From Methylobacterium radiotolerans JCM 2831 (GTDB lineage Bacteria; Pseudomonadota; Alphaproteobacteria; Rhizobiales; Beijerinckiaceae): a DNA stretch of 64,000 nt. Numbering within the stretch: the stretch's first letter is position 1; each line of letters opens with the position of its first letter. Below, piece by piece: positions 8,656 to 17,241 of the stretch. A model generated the notes under the pieces. That model saw nothing but the letters and a program-made list of their open reading frames with translations. It did not search any database and was not told where the DNA came from. The stretch is from assembly GCF_000019725.1 (NCBI RefSeq), contig NC_010505.1:186001-250000 (forward strand). The letters are read 5' to 3'. Both the position numbers and the translations under genes were made by a program.

Positions 8656-9669
8656 TCAGTGATAGCCCGGCGCGCCCGCCGCGACCTTGCCGCGGAACAG
8701 CCAGTAGACGTAGCCCGTGTAGGCCAGGACCATCGGCACCAGGACCACCGCGCCGGCCAGCAGGAAGGCTTGGCTGCTCGGGTGGGTTGCCGCGTCCCAG
8801 ATCGAGATCGCGGGCGGGACGATCATCGGCCACAGGCTGATCCCGAGCCCGACATACGACATCAGGAACAGCCCCAGGGCGCAGAGGAACGGCGTCACCT
8901 CGGCCCGTCGATCGAGCGCGACGAAGAAGCGCCACGCCAGCAGCGCGACCAGAGCCGGCACCGGCGCGGCCAGGGCGAGGTTCGGCCAGGACAGCCAGCG
9001 CGCCCGGAACGCCTCGCTCAGGATCGGCATCGCGGCCGAGACGACCACGATGGCCGCCAGGGTGACGAGGCCGAGCCGGCGCGCGAGCCGGTAGGCCCGG
9101 AGCTGGAGGTCGCCCTGCGTCTTCCAGATCAGCCAGCAGGCGCCGAGCAGGCCGTAGCCGGCCACGAGGGCGGCGCCGGTCAGCACCGAGAACGGCGTCA
9201 GCCAGTCCCACCAGCCGCCTGCGTAGGCGCGGCCCTCGACCCGGATGCCCTGGACCAGGGCGCCGAGGCAGATGCCCTGGCAGAAGGTCGCCACGTAGCT
9301 GCCCCACGAGAAGGACCGGTCCCAGGTCCGCTGGCTCCCGGGCGAGGCCGCGCGGAACCGCATCTCGAAGGCGACGCCGCGGAACACCAGCGCCAGGAGC
9401 ATCAGGATCAGCGGCATGTAGAGCGCCGGCAGGATCGTGGCGTAGGCGAGCGGAAACACCGCGAAGAGCCCGCCGCCGCCGAGGATCAGCCAGGTCTCGT
9501 TGCCGTCCCAGACCGGCGCAACGGTGTTGACCATGACGTCCCGGTCCGCCTTGCCGCGGACCGCCGGGAACAGGATGCCGACCCCGAGGTCGAAGCCATC
9601 CATCACCACGTAGAGGAAGACCGCGGTGGCGATGAGGAGCGCCCAGATGAGCGTGAGATCGAGGGACAT
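8656..9669 (-). CDS. cioB: Cytochrome bd-type (cyanide-insensitive) quinol oxidase subunit II
   Basis: A 337-residue membrane protein with about eight hydrophobic segments, the normal length for CydB/CioB. The N-terminal VVMDGFDLGVGIL and the WDGNETWLIL motif are characteristic of this subunit. ATG at 9669 is preceded by GGAG and starts five bases after the cioA stop, so the two subunits are co-translated. It forms the inner-membrane oxidase that passes electrons from quinol to oxygen without pumping protons. No CydX-like microprotein or cydDC genes are seen next to it. Confidence 0.95.
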   Translation of the reverse strand: MSLDLTLIWALLIATAVFLYVVMDGFDLGVGILFPAVRGKADRDVMVNTVAPVWDGNETWLILGGGGLFAVFPLAYATILPALYMPLILMLLALVFRGVAFEMRFRAASPGSQRTWDRSFSWGSYVATFCQGICLGALVQGIRVEGRAYAGGWWDWLTPFSVLTGAALVAGYGLLGACWLIWKTQGDLQLRAYRLARRLGLVTLAAIVVVSAAMPILSEAFRARWLSWPNLALAAPVPALVALLAWRFFVALDRRAEVTPFLCALGLFLMSYVGLGISLWPMIVPPAISIWDAATHPSSQAFLLAGAVVLVPMVLAYTGYVYWLFRGKVAAGAPGYH

Positions 9670-9674
9670 CGGGA

Positions 9675-11117
9675 CTACTCCGCGGGCTGCGCGAGGGGGC
9701 GGCCGGCATCCTGTGCGCCGGCGACGAGGGCGGGGGCGGGCGTGATGCCGGCGGTGCGGATCGGCTGTCCGGGCGGCGGCCCGGGCTCGTGGGCATGCGG
9801 CGCTTGGTTGAACAGGTGCAGGAGGTACCAGATGCCCGCGCCGAACACCGCGAGGTACACCGCCGCGAAGGCCGCCAGCGACGCCGCGACGGCCGGGGCC
9901 GCCACCGGGGACACGCTGTCGATCGTGCGCAGCGCGCCGTAGACCGTGAAGGGCTGACGGCCGGCCTCCGTCACCGTCCAGCCGGCCGTGACGGCGATCA
10001 GGCCGGACGGTCCCATGCCGACGGCGAAGCGGTGCAGCCAGGGGGTGTCATAGAGCCGCCCCCGATGGCGCAACCACAGCGCGGCGAGGCCGAGGGCGAT
10101 CATCAGCAGGCCGAGGCCGACCATGATCCGGAACGACCAGAAGACCAGGGGGAGGTTGGTCGGCCAGAGGTCGCGCGGCATGTCGTTGAGCCCGCGGACC
10201 TCACCGTCGAGCTCGTGGGTCAGGTAAAGGCTGGCGAGGCCGGGAATCCCGATCCGGTCGCGCACCTCACCCGCCTCCGCGTCCGGCCAGCCGAACAGGA
10301 TCGCGGGGGCCCGGCGCTCCGTCCGGAAGTGCCCCTCCATGGCCGCGACCTTGGCGGGCTGGTGCGCGTAGGAATTGCCACCGTGCAGGTCGCCGATCAC
10401 AAGCTGGGCCGGCGCCACCGCGGCGGCCATCCACATGGCCATCGAGAACATCAGCCGGGCCCGGGGATTGGCCCGGTCCCGCAGCAGGTGCCACGCGCCC
10501 ACGGCGCCGACGATCATCGCGGTGGTGAGGTAGGCGCCCGTGACCGTGTGGGCGAAGCGGTAGGGGAAGGACGGGTTGAAGACGATCGCCCACCAGTCGG
10601 CCGGGTTGAAGCGGCCGTCCGGCCCGACGACGTGGCCGGTGGGCGTCTGCATCCAGGAATTGGCCGAGAGGATCCAGAACGCCGAGGTCAGGGTGCCGAC
10701 GGCGACGAGGCAGGTCGCCAGGAAGTGCAGTCCCTTGCCGACCCGTTCCAAGCCGAACAGCATGACGCCGAGGAAGCCGGCTTCCAGGAAGAAGGCCGTG
10801 AGCACCTCGTAGCCGAGGAGCGGCCCGAGCACCGGCGCCGTCCGGTCGGCGAAGACCGACCAGTTCGTGCCGAACTGGTAGCTCATGACCAGGCCCGACA
10901 CGACACCCATCGCGAAGGCGACGGCGAAGATGCGGAGCCAGTAGCGGTAGGTGTCGAGATAGACGGCCTTGCCCGTCCGCAGCCAGAAGCCTTCGAGCAC
11001 GGCGAGATAGCTCGCGAGCCCGATGGTGAAGGCCGGGAACAGGAAGTGCCAGACGACGGTGAGCGCGAATTGGGCTCGCGCGAGATTGACTGCACTCGGC
11101 AGTTCGAGGGCGGACAT
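9675..11117 (-). CDS. cioA: Cytochrome bd-type (cyanide-insensitive) quinol oxidase subunit I
   Basis: A 480-residue protein with nine or so membrane helices. It carries a haem ligand His in VVWHFLF, a second in FAHTVTGAY, the Met ligand in FRIMVGLG, and the GRQPF signature near the quinol site. The short Q-loop and overall length fit the CioA subgroup, which is less sensitive to cyanide than E. coli CydA. A GGAG site stands before ATG at 11117. It is divergent from the universal stress protein gene, and a shared 186-base region between them may respond to oxygen or redox state. Confidence 0.95.
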   Translation of the reverse strand: MSALELPSAVNLARAQFALTVVWHFLFPAFTIGLASYLAVLEGFWLRTGKAVYLDTYRYWLRIFAVAFAMGVVSGLVMSYQFGTNWSVFADRTAPVLGPLLGYEVLTAFFLEAGFLGVMLFGLERVGKGLHFLATCLVAVGTLTSAFWILSANSWMQTPTGHVVGPDGRFNPADWWAIVFNPSFPYRFAHTVTGAYLTTAMIVGAVGAWHLLRDRANPRARLMFSMAMWMAAAVAPAQLVIGDLHGGNSYAHQPAKVAAMEGHFRTERRAPAILFGWPDAEAGEVRDRIGIPGLASLYLTHELDGEVRGLNDMPRDLWPTNLPLVFWSFRIMVGLGLLMIALGLAALWLRHRGRLYDTPWLHRFAVGMGPSGLIAVTAGWTVTEAGRQPFTVYGALRTIDSVSPVAAPAVAASLAAFAAVYLAVFGAGIWYLLHLFNQAPHAHEPGPPPGQPIRTAGITPAPALVAGAQDAGRPLAQPAE

Positions 11118-11303
11118 CGCGGTCTCCAGGGGGGGACAAACGCGGCAGCTCTGCCGCGGCCCGGACGCGGACGCGTTGATTCAGCTCAAGGCCGGGGCCG
11201 CGATTCTGAGCGCGGCGAGGCGATTGCGCTGGATCAAGGCCGCCGCTCGCGCGTCCGCCGACAGTGGCGCGGGGGTTCGGTCACGGCCCGCGAGGAGACC
11301 GCC
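11118..11303. promoter_or_regulatory. Divergent control region, cioAB / universal stress protein
   Basis: The 186 bases separate two divergent starts, so both promoters must lie here or overlap the gene ends. I do not see a clear FNR/FixK-type palindrome. Confidence 0.4.
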
Positions 11304-12116
11304 ATGTCCTACGCCAACATCTTGGTATCCGTGGATTTCGCCGAGGCGACGGCCGACCGCGTCCGGCTCGCGGCCGCGCTGGCGCGCCGCTTCGACGCGA
11401 CGCTGACCGGCGCCGCCGCCGCCGAGGTGCCGGCGCCGCTCTTCGCCCACGACATCCGGGATGTGCAGGCCCAGTACGAGCGCTCGAAAGCGAAGATTCT
11501 GCAGGAGGTGGAGCGCGCGGAGGCCGTCTTCGCCCGCTGCGCCGGCGCGGCGCCCCGCACCGCCTGGCGGGGCGGCACGGAGCGGTCGTTCGCCCATCTC
11601 GTTGAGCGGGGCCGCGCCGCCGACCTGATCGTCGTGGGCGGGGCCGGCGAGACCGAGATCGATCCGAGCCCGTTCGGCGTGGCGGTCGCACCCGTCCTGA
11701 TGGAGGCGGGGCGCCCCGTCCTGGTCGTCCCGCAGCACCATGCCGGGGAGCCGGGCCGCCGGATCGTCGTGGCCTGGAAGGATACGCCGGAGGCCCGGCG
11801 GGCGGTGTCGGGCGCCCTGCCGTTCCTGCGCTCCGCCGGCCAGGTCTTCGTCGTTACGACCGGTCAGGGCGCCCGCCTCGAAGGGGCCGAGGAGGTCGCC
11901 GCCCATCTCAAGCTCCACGGCGCGGCGATCACGACCCACCTGCTGACCACGGCGGTGAGCGACGGGGAGGAGATCCTGCGCTTCGCCCGCGAGCAGCAGG
12001 CCGACCTGATCGTCATGGGTGCCTACGGCCACTCGCGCCTTCGGGAATGGGCTTTCGGTGGCGCTACCCGCGACATCCTGCAGGCGACCAGTCTCTGCTG
12101 CCTGATGGCGCATTGA
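11304..12116 (+). CDS. Tandem universal stress protein (UspA family)
   Basis: A 270-residue cytosolic protein made of two Usp domains (about 1-145 and 150-270). The second domain keeps the ATP-binding pattern GAYGHSRLREWAFGGATR, while the first has a degenerate version (GGAGETEIDPSPFG). Two-domain Usp proteins of this size are common in alphaproteobacteria and are often induced with low-oxygen respiration, which fits the divergent bd oxidase. ATG at 11304 follows GAGGAGACC. The specific ligand is unknown. Confidence 0.88.
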   Translation: MSYANILVSVDFAEATADRVRLAAALARRFDATLTGAAAAEVPAPLFAHDIRDVQAQYERSKAKILQEVERAEAVFARCAGAAPRTAWRGGTERSFAHLVERGRAADLIVVGGAGETEIDPSPFGVAVAPVLMEAGRPVLVVPQHHAGEPGRRIVVAWKDTPEARRAVSGALPFLRSAGQVFVVTTGQGARLEGAEEVAAHLKLHGAAITTHLLTTAVSDGEEILRFAREQQADLIVMGAYGHSRLREWAFGGATRDILQATSLCCLMAH

Positions 12117-12187
12117 TGGGCTGAACCGGCACGGCGGCCGACCGAATCGTCGACGGGCCGACCGAGGCTTGCCCGGGCGGAGCGGTG

Positions 12188-13144
12188 CTAGCGCGAGAAA
12201 TGGGTGGTCGACATGCGGTCCGTGACGAGTTCGGACGGCACCCAGTCGTATTGCGGAACCGGCTCGCGCCGGATCAGTCCCAGAGCGTCGTCGATCGCGC
12301 GACGGCTCTGGGTGCCGGCGTCCTGGTAGATCGTCACGGCGAGGCGCTTGTCCTGCATCGCCTGCATGCCGTCCGCAGTGGCATCCGCGCCGCCGATGAG
12401 GATTTGGCCTACCGGGATCCCGGCCGCCTCGATCGCATCGGAGGCGCCGAGCGCCATCTCGTCACTGCCGGCGGCGATCGCATCGATGCCGATGCCGCGG
12501 GCGATCCACCCGCCGACGGCGGCCCGCGCCGACGCGCGGCTTCCATCCGCGGTCGTCTCCGCGACGAGACGGAGGCCCGGGCTCACCGAGAGCACCTCCC
12601 CGGCGCCCCTCTGGCGGAGCACTGAGCCGGGGTCGGAGGGGCTGCCCGCGATGATCGCGACGCGCCCGACCCCGCCCAGCATCTGAGCGAGCTTGCGCAT
12701 CTGCAGGCGCCCGGCAACGAGGTCGTTCGGAACGACATGCGTGACGCGTCCGGCAAACCAGTCCGTGCGCGGGCCCTGGCCGATGAGGACCAGCGGGACA
12801 TCCGCCTCCAGGGCCAGCCGGTTGATCTCCTCGCGGGCCGTCGGGTCGACCGGCATCACCACGAGGGCGTCGACCTTCTCGGCGATGAACCGCCGCACCT
12901 GCGCGATCTGCACCTCGCCCGCACCTTCGGGCGCGTAGGCGAAGCGGGCGGCCACCCCGCGCGCCTGCGCCTGCTCGCCGAGGCCGTCGTGCAGGCGCCG
13001 GGCGAGGGCAGGCGGCGGCATCAGGATCGCGATGGTGGTAGCCGAGGCCGGCAGCGTCCAAGCCACGAGGACGAGGACGAGGGCTGCTTTTCGGAGCGAC
13101 CGGCCGGCGAAGCGGCCGCGCACCCACACGGTCCAGGATGTCAT
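12188..13144 (-). CDS. Periplasmic sugar-type substrate-binding protein (LacI/RbsB fold)
   Basis: A 318-residue protein with a signal peptide (basic start, hydrophobic stretch near residues 18-35, ASA cleavage region). The mature part is a type I periplasmic binding protein: VDALVVMPVDPTAREE, VPLVLIGQGP, VGRVAIIAGSPSDPGS, DAIAAGSDEMALGA and GQILIGGADATADGMQAM all follow the RbsB/LacI pattern. No ABC permease or ATPase is adjacent. Instead it stands 36 bases downstream of a chemoreceptor gene in the same direction, which suggests that it feeds a sensory pathway rather than, or as well as, transport. Confidence 0.85.
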   Translation of the reverse strand: MTSWTVWVRGRFAGRSLRKAALVLVLVAWTLPASATTIAILMPPPALARRLHDGLGEQAQARGVAARFAYAPEGAGEVQIAQVRRFIAEKVDALVVMPVDPTAREEINRLALEADVPLVLIGQGPRTDWFAGRVTHVVPNDLVAGRLQMRKLAQMLGGVGRVAIIAGSPSDPGSVLRQRGAGEVLSVSPGLRLVAETTADGSRASARAAVGGWIARGIGIDAIAAGSDEMALGASDAIEAAGIPVGQILIGGADATADGMQAMQDKRLAVTIYQDAGTQSRRAIDDALGLIRREPVPQYDWVPSELVTDRMSTTHFSR

Positions 13145-13180
13145 CAGGCCTGTTCCGTCCCGCTCGCCGCGCTACACAAT

Positions 13181-14905
13181 TCAGGCCGCACGAAGGCTCT
13201 CCAAGATGCCGGCGATCTCGTCGCCGAGACGCGCGGCGTCCTGCGTCAGGCTCTCCGCCGCGGTGAGCACGGCGGTCGCGGCCGGATCGACCGTCTCCGG
13301 CGTGTCGGCGACGCCCGCGCTGTCGGTGTCCAACTGGTCGGTGCCGTCGGCCGCCGCCGCGATGCTCTGCGCGATCTCCCGCGCGGCCGCGCCCTGCCGC
13401 GCCACGGCATCCACGATGGCACGCGCCGCGCGGCTCATGCCCTCGATCCGCGCCGCGACGCCCGCGATCGCCAATACCGCCTCCGCGGTGGAGCCGCGGA
13501 TCTCGGCCACGTGCTGGCCGATGGTGTCGGTGGCGTCCTTGGTCTGCGCGGCCAGGGCCTTCACTTCGGAAGCGACCACGGCGAAGCCGCGGCCCGCGTC
13601 GCCGGCCCGCGCGGCCTCGATCGTGGCATTGAGCGCTAGAAGATCCGTCTGAGCGGTTACCTTCGCGAGGAGGCGGACTCCGTCGCCGATCCGGTCCGCG
13701 ACGCCGCTGAGCGCCCGCACACGGGCGGTCGACTGCTCCGCCTCCGCCGCGGCTGTCTCGGCCAGGGTTGCGGCGGCCTCCGCCTGCGCGCCGACCTCGC
13801 CGACCGCCGCGCCGAGCGCGCCGGCGGAGTCGGCGACCCGCCGGACGCTCGATCGCGTCTGCGCGAGCAGGGCGTTCATCATCGTCGATCGACGTGCCGT
13901 CTCGCAGATCGAACGGCCGACGCCGTCGGCGGTGCCGCGCAGCGCCGCGGCGCTGGAACTCACGGTCTCGACGATGCCGGCGATCGCGCTTTCGACCCGC
14001 ACGGTCGCTTCTTCGACCACGATGCGGCGCTTCTCGCCCTGACTTTGCAACCGAGCAGCCTCCGCGTCGCGCCGCCCCGCGTGCCGCAAGGTCTCCTGAA
14101 CGGCTCTCGTCGCGGCCGCCATGACGCCGAGTTCGGCGGGACGCGACGTCGAAGGGATCGAAACCGTGAGGTCGTTGTCGGCCAGTCGCTGCAGGGCTGA
14201 GGCCAGCGCGGTCATCGGGTGCGCGACGCGGCGCAGGGCGAGACGCATCAGCCCCAGGGCAGCGAGGGCGGCGCCCCACGAGCCGATCGCGAGCGCCAGA
14301 CGATAGGTCGTGCCGGCGGCCTCGACAGCATCGATCAGCGCCGTGATCCCTGCCTCGTGGTCGCTCAGCACCGCGTCGGCCGTCTGCGTGAAGGCCGCCG
14401 CGTCGGCCTGCGACACTGTCATCAGGACCGTCTCGGCGAGATCGCGCTCCCCGGCTCGGTCGAGGGCGGCTGCTTCGGCCTCCGCGGTCAGGAAGTGCTG
14501 CCAGGCTTCCCACAGACCTTGCGCCCGCTTCCGCTCATCCGCCGTCCGGACGGTCGGCGCATAGGCGCTCCAGGCCCGTGTGAATGCGTCGCGCACCTGC
14601 GCAGTCCGGGCGGCCTCGTCGCGGCGCGCCCGATCGGTCGATGCGGCGTGCGCCAGATGGTCGAGCGCGCGAAGTTCCTGAGTCAGCTGCTTCATGGTGC
14701 CGAGAAGCCTGACAACTTCGATCTCTCTGACCAGAGACCGACTGGAGGAGTCGATGGTGCCAAATTGAAATGCCGAAACGCAACCGAATGCGAAGGGAAT
14801 ACACAACAACGAGGCCGTGAAGCCGATCACGAAGGTCCTGAAACCCAAATCATAGTGATCATCGCGCAGAATAGGGAAAGACACCATAGATGCGGTCCGA
14901 GGCAT
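13181..14905 (-). CDS. Methyl-accepting chemotaxis protein
   Basis: A 574-residue transmembrane receptor. A first membrane helix (about 23-45) is followed by a periplasmic helical bundle of about 150 residues, a second helix (about 205-225), a HAMP-like linker with [18 protein letters not shown], and a long cytoplasmic signalling hairpin whose tip reads [17 protein letters not shown] and [12 protein letters not shown]. There is no C-terminal pentapeptide for CheR/CheB tethering. It sits directly upstream of a sugar-binding protein gene and probably takes ligand-loaded binding protein as its input. ATG at 14905 was chosen; a second Met six codons on is possible. Confidence 0.9.
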   Translation of the reverse strand: MPRTASMVSFPILRDDHYDLGFRTFVIGFTASLLCIPFAFGCVSAFQFGTIDSSSRSLVREIEVVRLLGTMKQLTQELRALDHLAHAASTDRARRDEAARTAQVRDAFTRAWSAYAPTVRTADERKRAQGLWEAWQHFLTAEAEAAALDRAGERDLAETVLMTVSQADAAAFTQTADAVLSDHEAGITALIDAVEAAGTTYRLALAIGSWGAALAALGLMRLALRRVAHPMTALASALQRLADNDLTVSIPSTSRPAELGVMAAATRAVQETLRHAGRRDAEAARLQSQGEKRRIVVEEATVRVESAIAGIVETVSSSAAALRGTADGVGRSICETARRSTMMNALLAQTRSSVRRVADSAGALGAAVGEVGAQAEAAATLAETAAAEAEQSTARVRALSGVADRIGDGVRLLAKVTAQTDLLALNATIEAARAGDAGRGFAVVASEVKALAAQTKDATDTIGQHVAEIRGSTAEAVLAIAGVAARIEGMSRAARAIVDAVARQGAAAREIAQSIAAAADGTDQLDTDSAGVADTPETVDPAATAVLTAAESLTQDAARLGDEIAGILESLRAA

Positions 14906-15466
14906 GACCTCGAGACCGCGTCTATTTTACGAGCCGCAGAAAATCAATCGCTCACGACAATTACACGCGCCAGCGCGACAGATCGAATTCACGAAAATCG
15001 AGATTATTGATCGAAATTTATCATGTCTTCACCTCGAGCAGGCCGGCATCTAATGCATCTCGACCGCCCGCTTGACCATCAGAGATCAATATCGATGGGC
15101 AGCAGTGTGGAGACGCGCGATGTCGGGAGCCGGGCAACTGGGCGGCGGTCGAGCTGGACGTGCTGTCCCGCTTCACCGTACCGAACGAGAACGACTCGGC
15201 GGTACTGGTGCGCCTCGCGGAGACCGTGACTGGAACGGAACCGGTCACCGGCCTCGCTCGTCAGCGCGCGGTACGCGCGGAAGTGCAGGCCGGACCCCTC
15301 TCTGTCCCCTCGCGGAAGGCCTGAGCCCAGGTCGGGAGCACGGGGCATCCGCTCCCCGGTCCGCGGGCGGTGTGGACGCACCCTGTGGCGCGCCCCCGGA
15401 GCGGACGCGTCGACGGAAGAATCTTGCCAGCGATCATCGCGGAGCGCCGCCGCGACGAGGGCCCGA
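14906..15466. other. Intergenic region, mostly non-coding, with a coding-like remnant
   Basis: The first 150 bases upstream of the chemoreceptor are clearly AT-richer than the surroundings (14921-15060) and probably hold its promoter. The rest has no convincing complete gene; the only protein-like frame is the start-less stretch at 15076-15324 listed separately. Confidence 0.5.
15076..15324 (+). pseudogene. Start-less coding-like remnant
   Basis: An 82-codon open stretch ends in TGA at 15322-15324 and contains a protein-like run (NWAAVELDVLSRFTVPNEND and onward to LVRLAETVTG), but it has no ATG, GTG or TTG at its beginning. A different frame supplies an ATG at 15095 with a short plausible N-terminus, so a single frameshift near 15125 could have broken a small gene of about 75 residues. 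I do not recognise a family. It could also be chance in GC-rich DNA. Confidence 0.3.
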
Positions 15467-15559
15467 TCAGAGCGGCTTGGCCTGCTGGGCGCGCAGCCAC
15501 AGCAGACCGGCGACGCCCATCCAGGGACAGACGAAGACGATGAAAGCGACCAGTCCCAT
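15467..15559 (-). CDS. 30-residue single-pass membrane protein
   Basis: A very short gene with a strong ribosome site (GGGAGG four bases before ATG at 15559). The product has one hydrophobic helix, roughly residues 3-22 (LVAFIVFVCPWMGVAGLLWL), followed by a basic, polar tail RAQQAKPL. The orientation is probably N-out/C-in by the positive-inside rule. The form is typical of bacterial microproteins that stabilise membrane complexes, but there is no obvious partner next to it and it does not look like CydX, KdpF or CcoQ. Function unknown. Confidence 0.6.
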   Translation of the reverse strand: MGLVAFIVFVCPWMGVAGLLWLRAQQAKPL

Positions 15560-15587
15560 GGGACCTCCCGGCAGGGCGCAGTGAACG

Positions 15588-15806
15588 TCAGGAAACGCTC
15601 GGGGATTTTGCCGGATCCCGCTCAGCGGACGCGGCGCGGGCTTGCCGCGCCATAGCGATCAACTCCGAGGCCGTGAGGCTTCGGAGCGGTGGCGGTTCGG
15701 GAAGGAGGGCGGGTCCCGGCGGGCGCGGTGCAGGCGGAAGGGCGGCCGAGCGCCCGGGCCAGAGCCGCTTCAGCCGTCCCGCCTTCCGCAAGCTACGTTC
15801 CGCCAC
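15588..15806 (-). CDS. Small hypothetical protein (72 aa, uncertain)
   Basis: A GTG-start frame with GGGAGA about ten bases upstream. The product begins with a basic stretch, has a Pro-rich linker (PAPRPPGPALLPEPPP) and ends with a helix LTASELIAMARQARAA. The C-terminal helix looks coding, while the N-terminal part could be chance. It lies 28 bases upstream of the 30-residue membrane protein on the same strand, so the two could form a small transcript. Function not recognised. Confidence 0.4.
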   Translation of the reverse strand: MAERSLRKAGRLKRLWPGRSAALPPAPRPPGPALLPEPPPLRSLTASELIAMARQARAASAERDPAKSPSVS

Positions 15807-16496
15807 GCATCTGTCTCCCGCGCATCAAGGGCGGTCACGGGTAGGCGAGGGCTTCGGAGATGGTTAGCGGGGCCGAAACAAGGGTCGGACGCCGGCCCGG
15901 CGTCGGGCGTATGCGAGCCCCCCTGGGCAGGCGCACCCGTCGCCCTACCGCTCACGATTTCGCGTCTCTCGGCGGATCGGCCGGATCGCGCAGGGTGCGG
16001 CCGTAGCCCTGGATTCTCACGCAACCGGCGCTCGCTCGTCGGCGGATTTGCAGGACCAGGAGTATCGAGAGGCCGGCGCGTCGGGCCCAAAGGGCGTCGC
16101 CAGTGCTTCTTCAGCGAAGGTCACGTCGTCGCCGGGCATAACCGATGTTACCGCGAGCATTCCGGTGCGTCATGTTGGCGCGATGCTTGCCACGTTGATC
16201 GGAGGTCTGAGAATTCTGGACCAGCTGGAAGAACCATCGCCGGTCCGCGTGCCCTGATCGGATCAGGCTCCGGCAACGCGGTGAATAGCTGCGCCGATCG
16301 TCCGGGCTCGCGGCCTAGCCGGCTGCCGGTCCCGCATGACTCTGACGCGTCGGCCCGTGTTCAGATCGGCTGGTCTGGTGCCGGCCTCGCCGGCCCGGTT
16401 GAGCAAAAATCTCCGGCCTGTGATGCTGGCGCAGGACCGTCACACGTTATCTGAGATACACGAATCCTCCCGGCTTTCGACGCTGAGAGAGCGAAT
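15807..16496. other. Intergenic region upstream of the HWE kinase
   Basis: About 690 bases without a gene that I can support. Several long open frames cross it but have Arg/Gly/Pro-rich, non-conserved-looking products. A short protein-like run ending at 16257 (VGAMLATLIGGLRILDQLEE) has no good start. The last 60 bases before 16497 contain the kinase ribosome site (GAGAGAG). Confidence 0.45.
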
Positions 16497-17216
16497 ATGG
16501 CAGAGCCTGAAGCAACGGACGCGCGCCTCGCACAGCTCGAAGCGGACAACGCCCGTCTGCGCCGCCTCCTGGACGAGACCGGGACACCGGACGGTCTGCG
16601 TCACGGCCTGCGCGACACGTTGGCGATGCTGCGGGCCGTCCTGCGACTCTCCGCCGAGACCGCGGAGACCGTCGACGGCTACGCGACGCACCTCGAAGGT
16701 CGGCTCGATGCTATCGCGCGCGTGCGGGTCGCGGCCGACACCTTCGGCGAGGTCAGCCTGCACACGCTGATCTCCGACGAGTTGATGGTCCACCTGATCC
16801 GCGAAGGCGAGCACGCGACGCTGGAAGGACCGTCTGTGCGCCTCAGGCCCAAGGCCGCGCAGCTGATGGCCCTGGCGGTCCACGAACTCTGCAGCAACGC
16901 GGTCGAGCACGGCGCCTTCGGTCTCTCGAAGGGCGGTGTCGACGTTACCTGGGCGGTCGCGGGGGACGGGACGAGCGCGCCCGGTGACTTGACGCTCGTC
17001 TGGAAGGAAACGGGCGGCACGGGCGTCACGCCGCCGAGCCGGCGCGGCTTCGGCATGCAGGTGCTCACCGAGATGTTGAGCTACGAGCTGCGCGCGACCG
17101 TCGCGCTCGCTTTCGTGCCCGACGGGTTGCGCTGCACGGTCGACTGCCCGCTGATCCCGCGGATCGGGCGCTTGGTCGAGGACGAGCGCGCGGACGAAGG
17201 CGCCGAACCGCCCTGA
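16497..17216 (+). CDS. Soluble HWE-family sensor histidine kinase
   Basis: A 239-residue cytosolic protein with no sensory domain. A short coiled coil (residues 5-30) leads to the phosphoacceptor region RHGLRDTLAMLRAVLR, in which the His is the likely phosphorylation site. The HWE ATPase domain follows, with the N-box VHELCSNAVEHGAFG, the WKE of the W-x-E motif (LVWKETGG) and the G-box RRGFGMQVL. HWE/HisKA2 kinases of this minimal kind usually receive their signal from a partner or feed a separate receiver such as PhyR; no receiver is adjacent. Its C-terminus is convergent with the chemoreceptor gene 25 bases away. Confidence 0.8.
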   Translation: MAEPEATDARLAQLEADNARLRRLLDETGTPDGLRHGLRDTLAMLRAVLRLSAETAETVDGYATHLEGRLDAIARVRVAADTFGEVSLHTLISDELMVHLIREGEHATLEGPSVRLRPKAAQLMALAVHELCSNAVEHGAFGLSKGGVDVTWAVAGDGTSAPGDLTLVWKETGGTGVTPPSRRGFGMQVLTEMLSYELRATVALAFVPDGLRCTVDCPLIPRIGRLVEDERADEGAEPP

Positions 17217-17241
17217 GCCGGCGTCGAACGCGCGGATCGCC

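Noticed and set aside
15467..15559. 30-residue membrane protein as a CydX homologue for the bd oxidase
   Set aside because: It lacks the Trp-Tyr start and acidic tail usual in CydX and lies about 6 kb from cioAB in another transcription unit.
15642..16454. Plus-strand frame of 270 codons in the chemoreceptor-kinase gap
   Set aside because: Composition is Arg/Gly/Ser/Pro-rich, no ribosome site and no motif; a chance open frame in GC-rich DNA is more likely.
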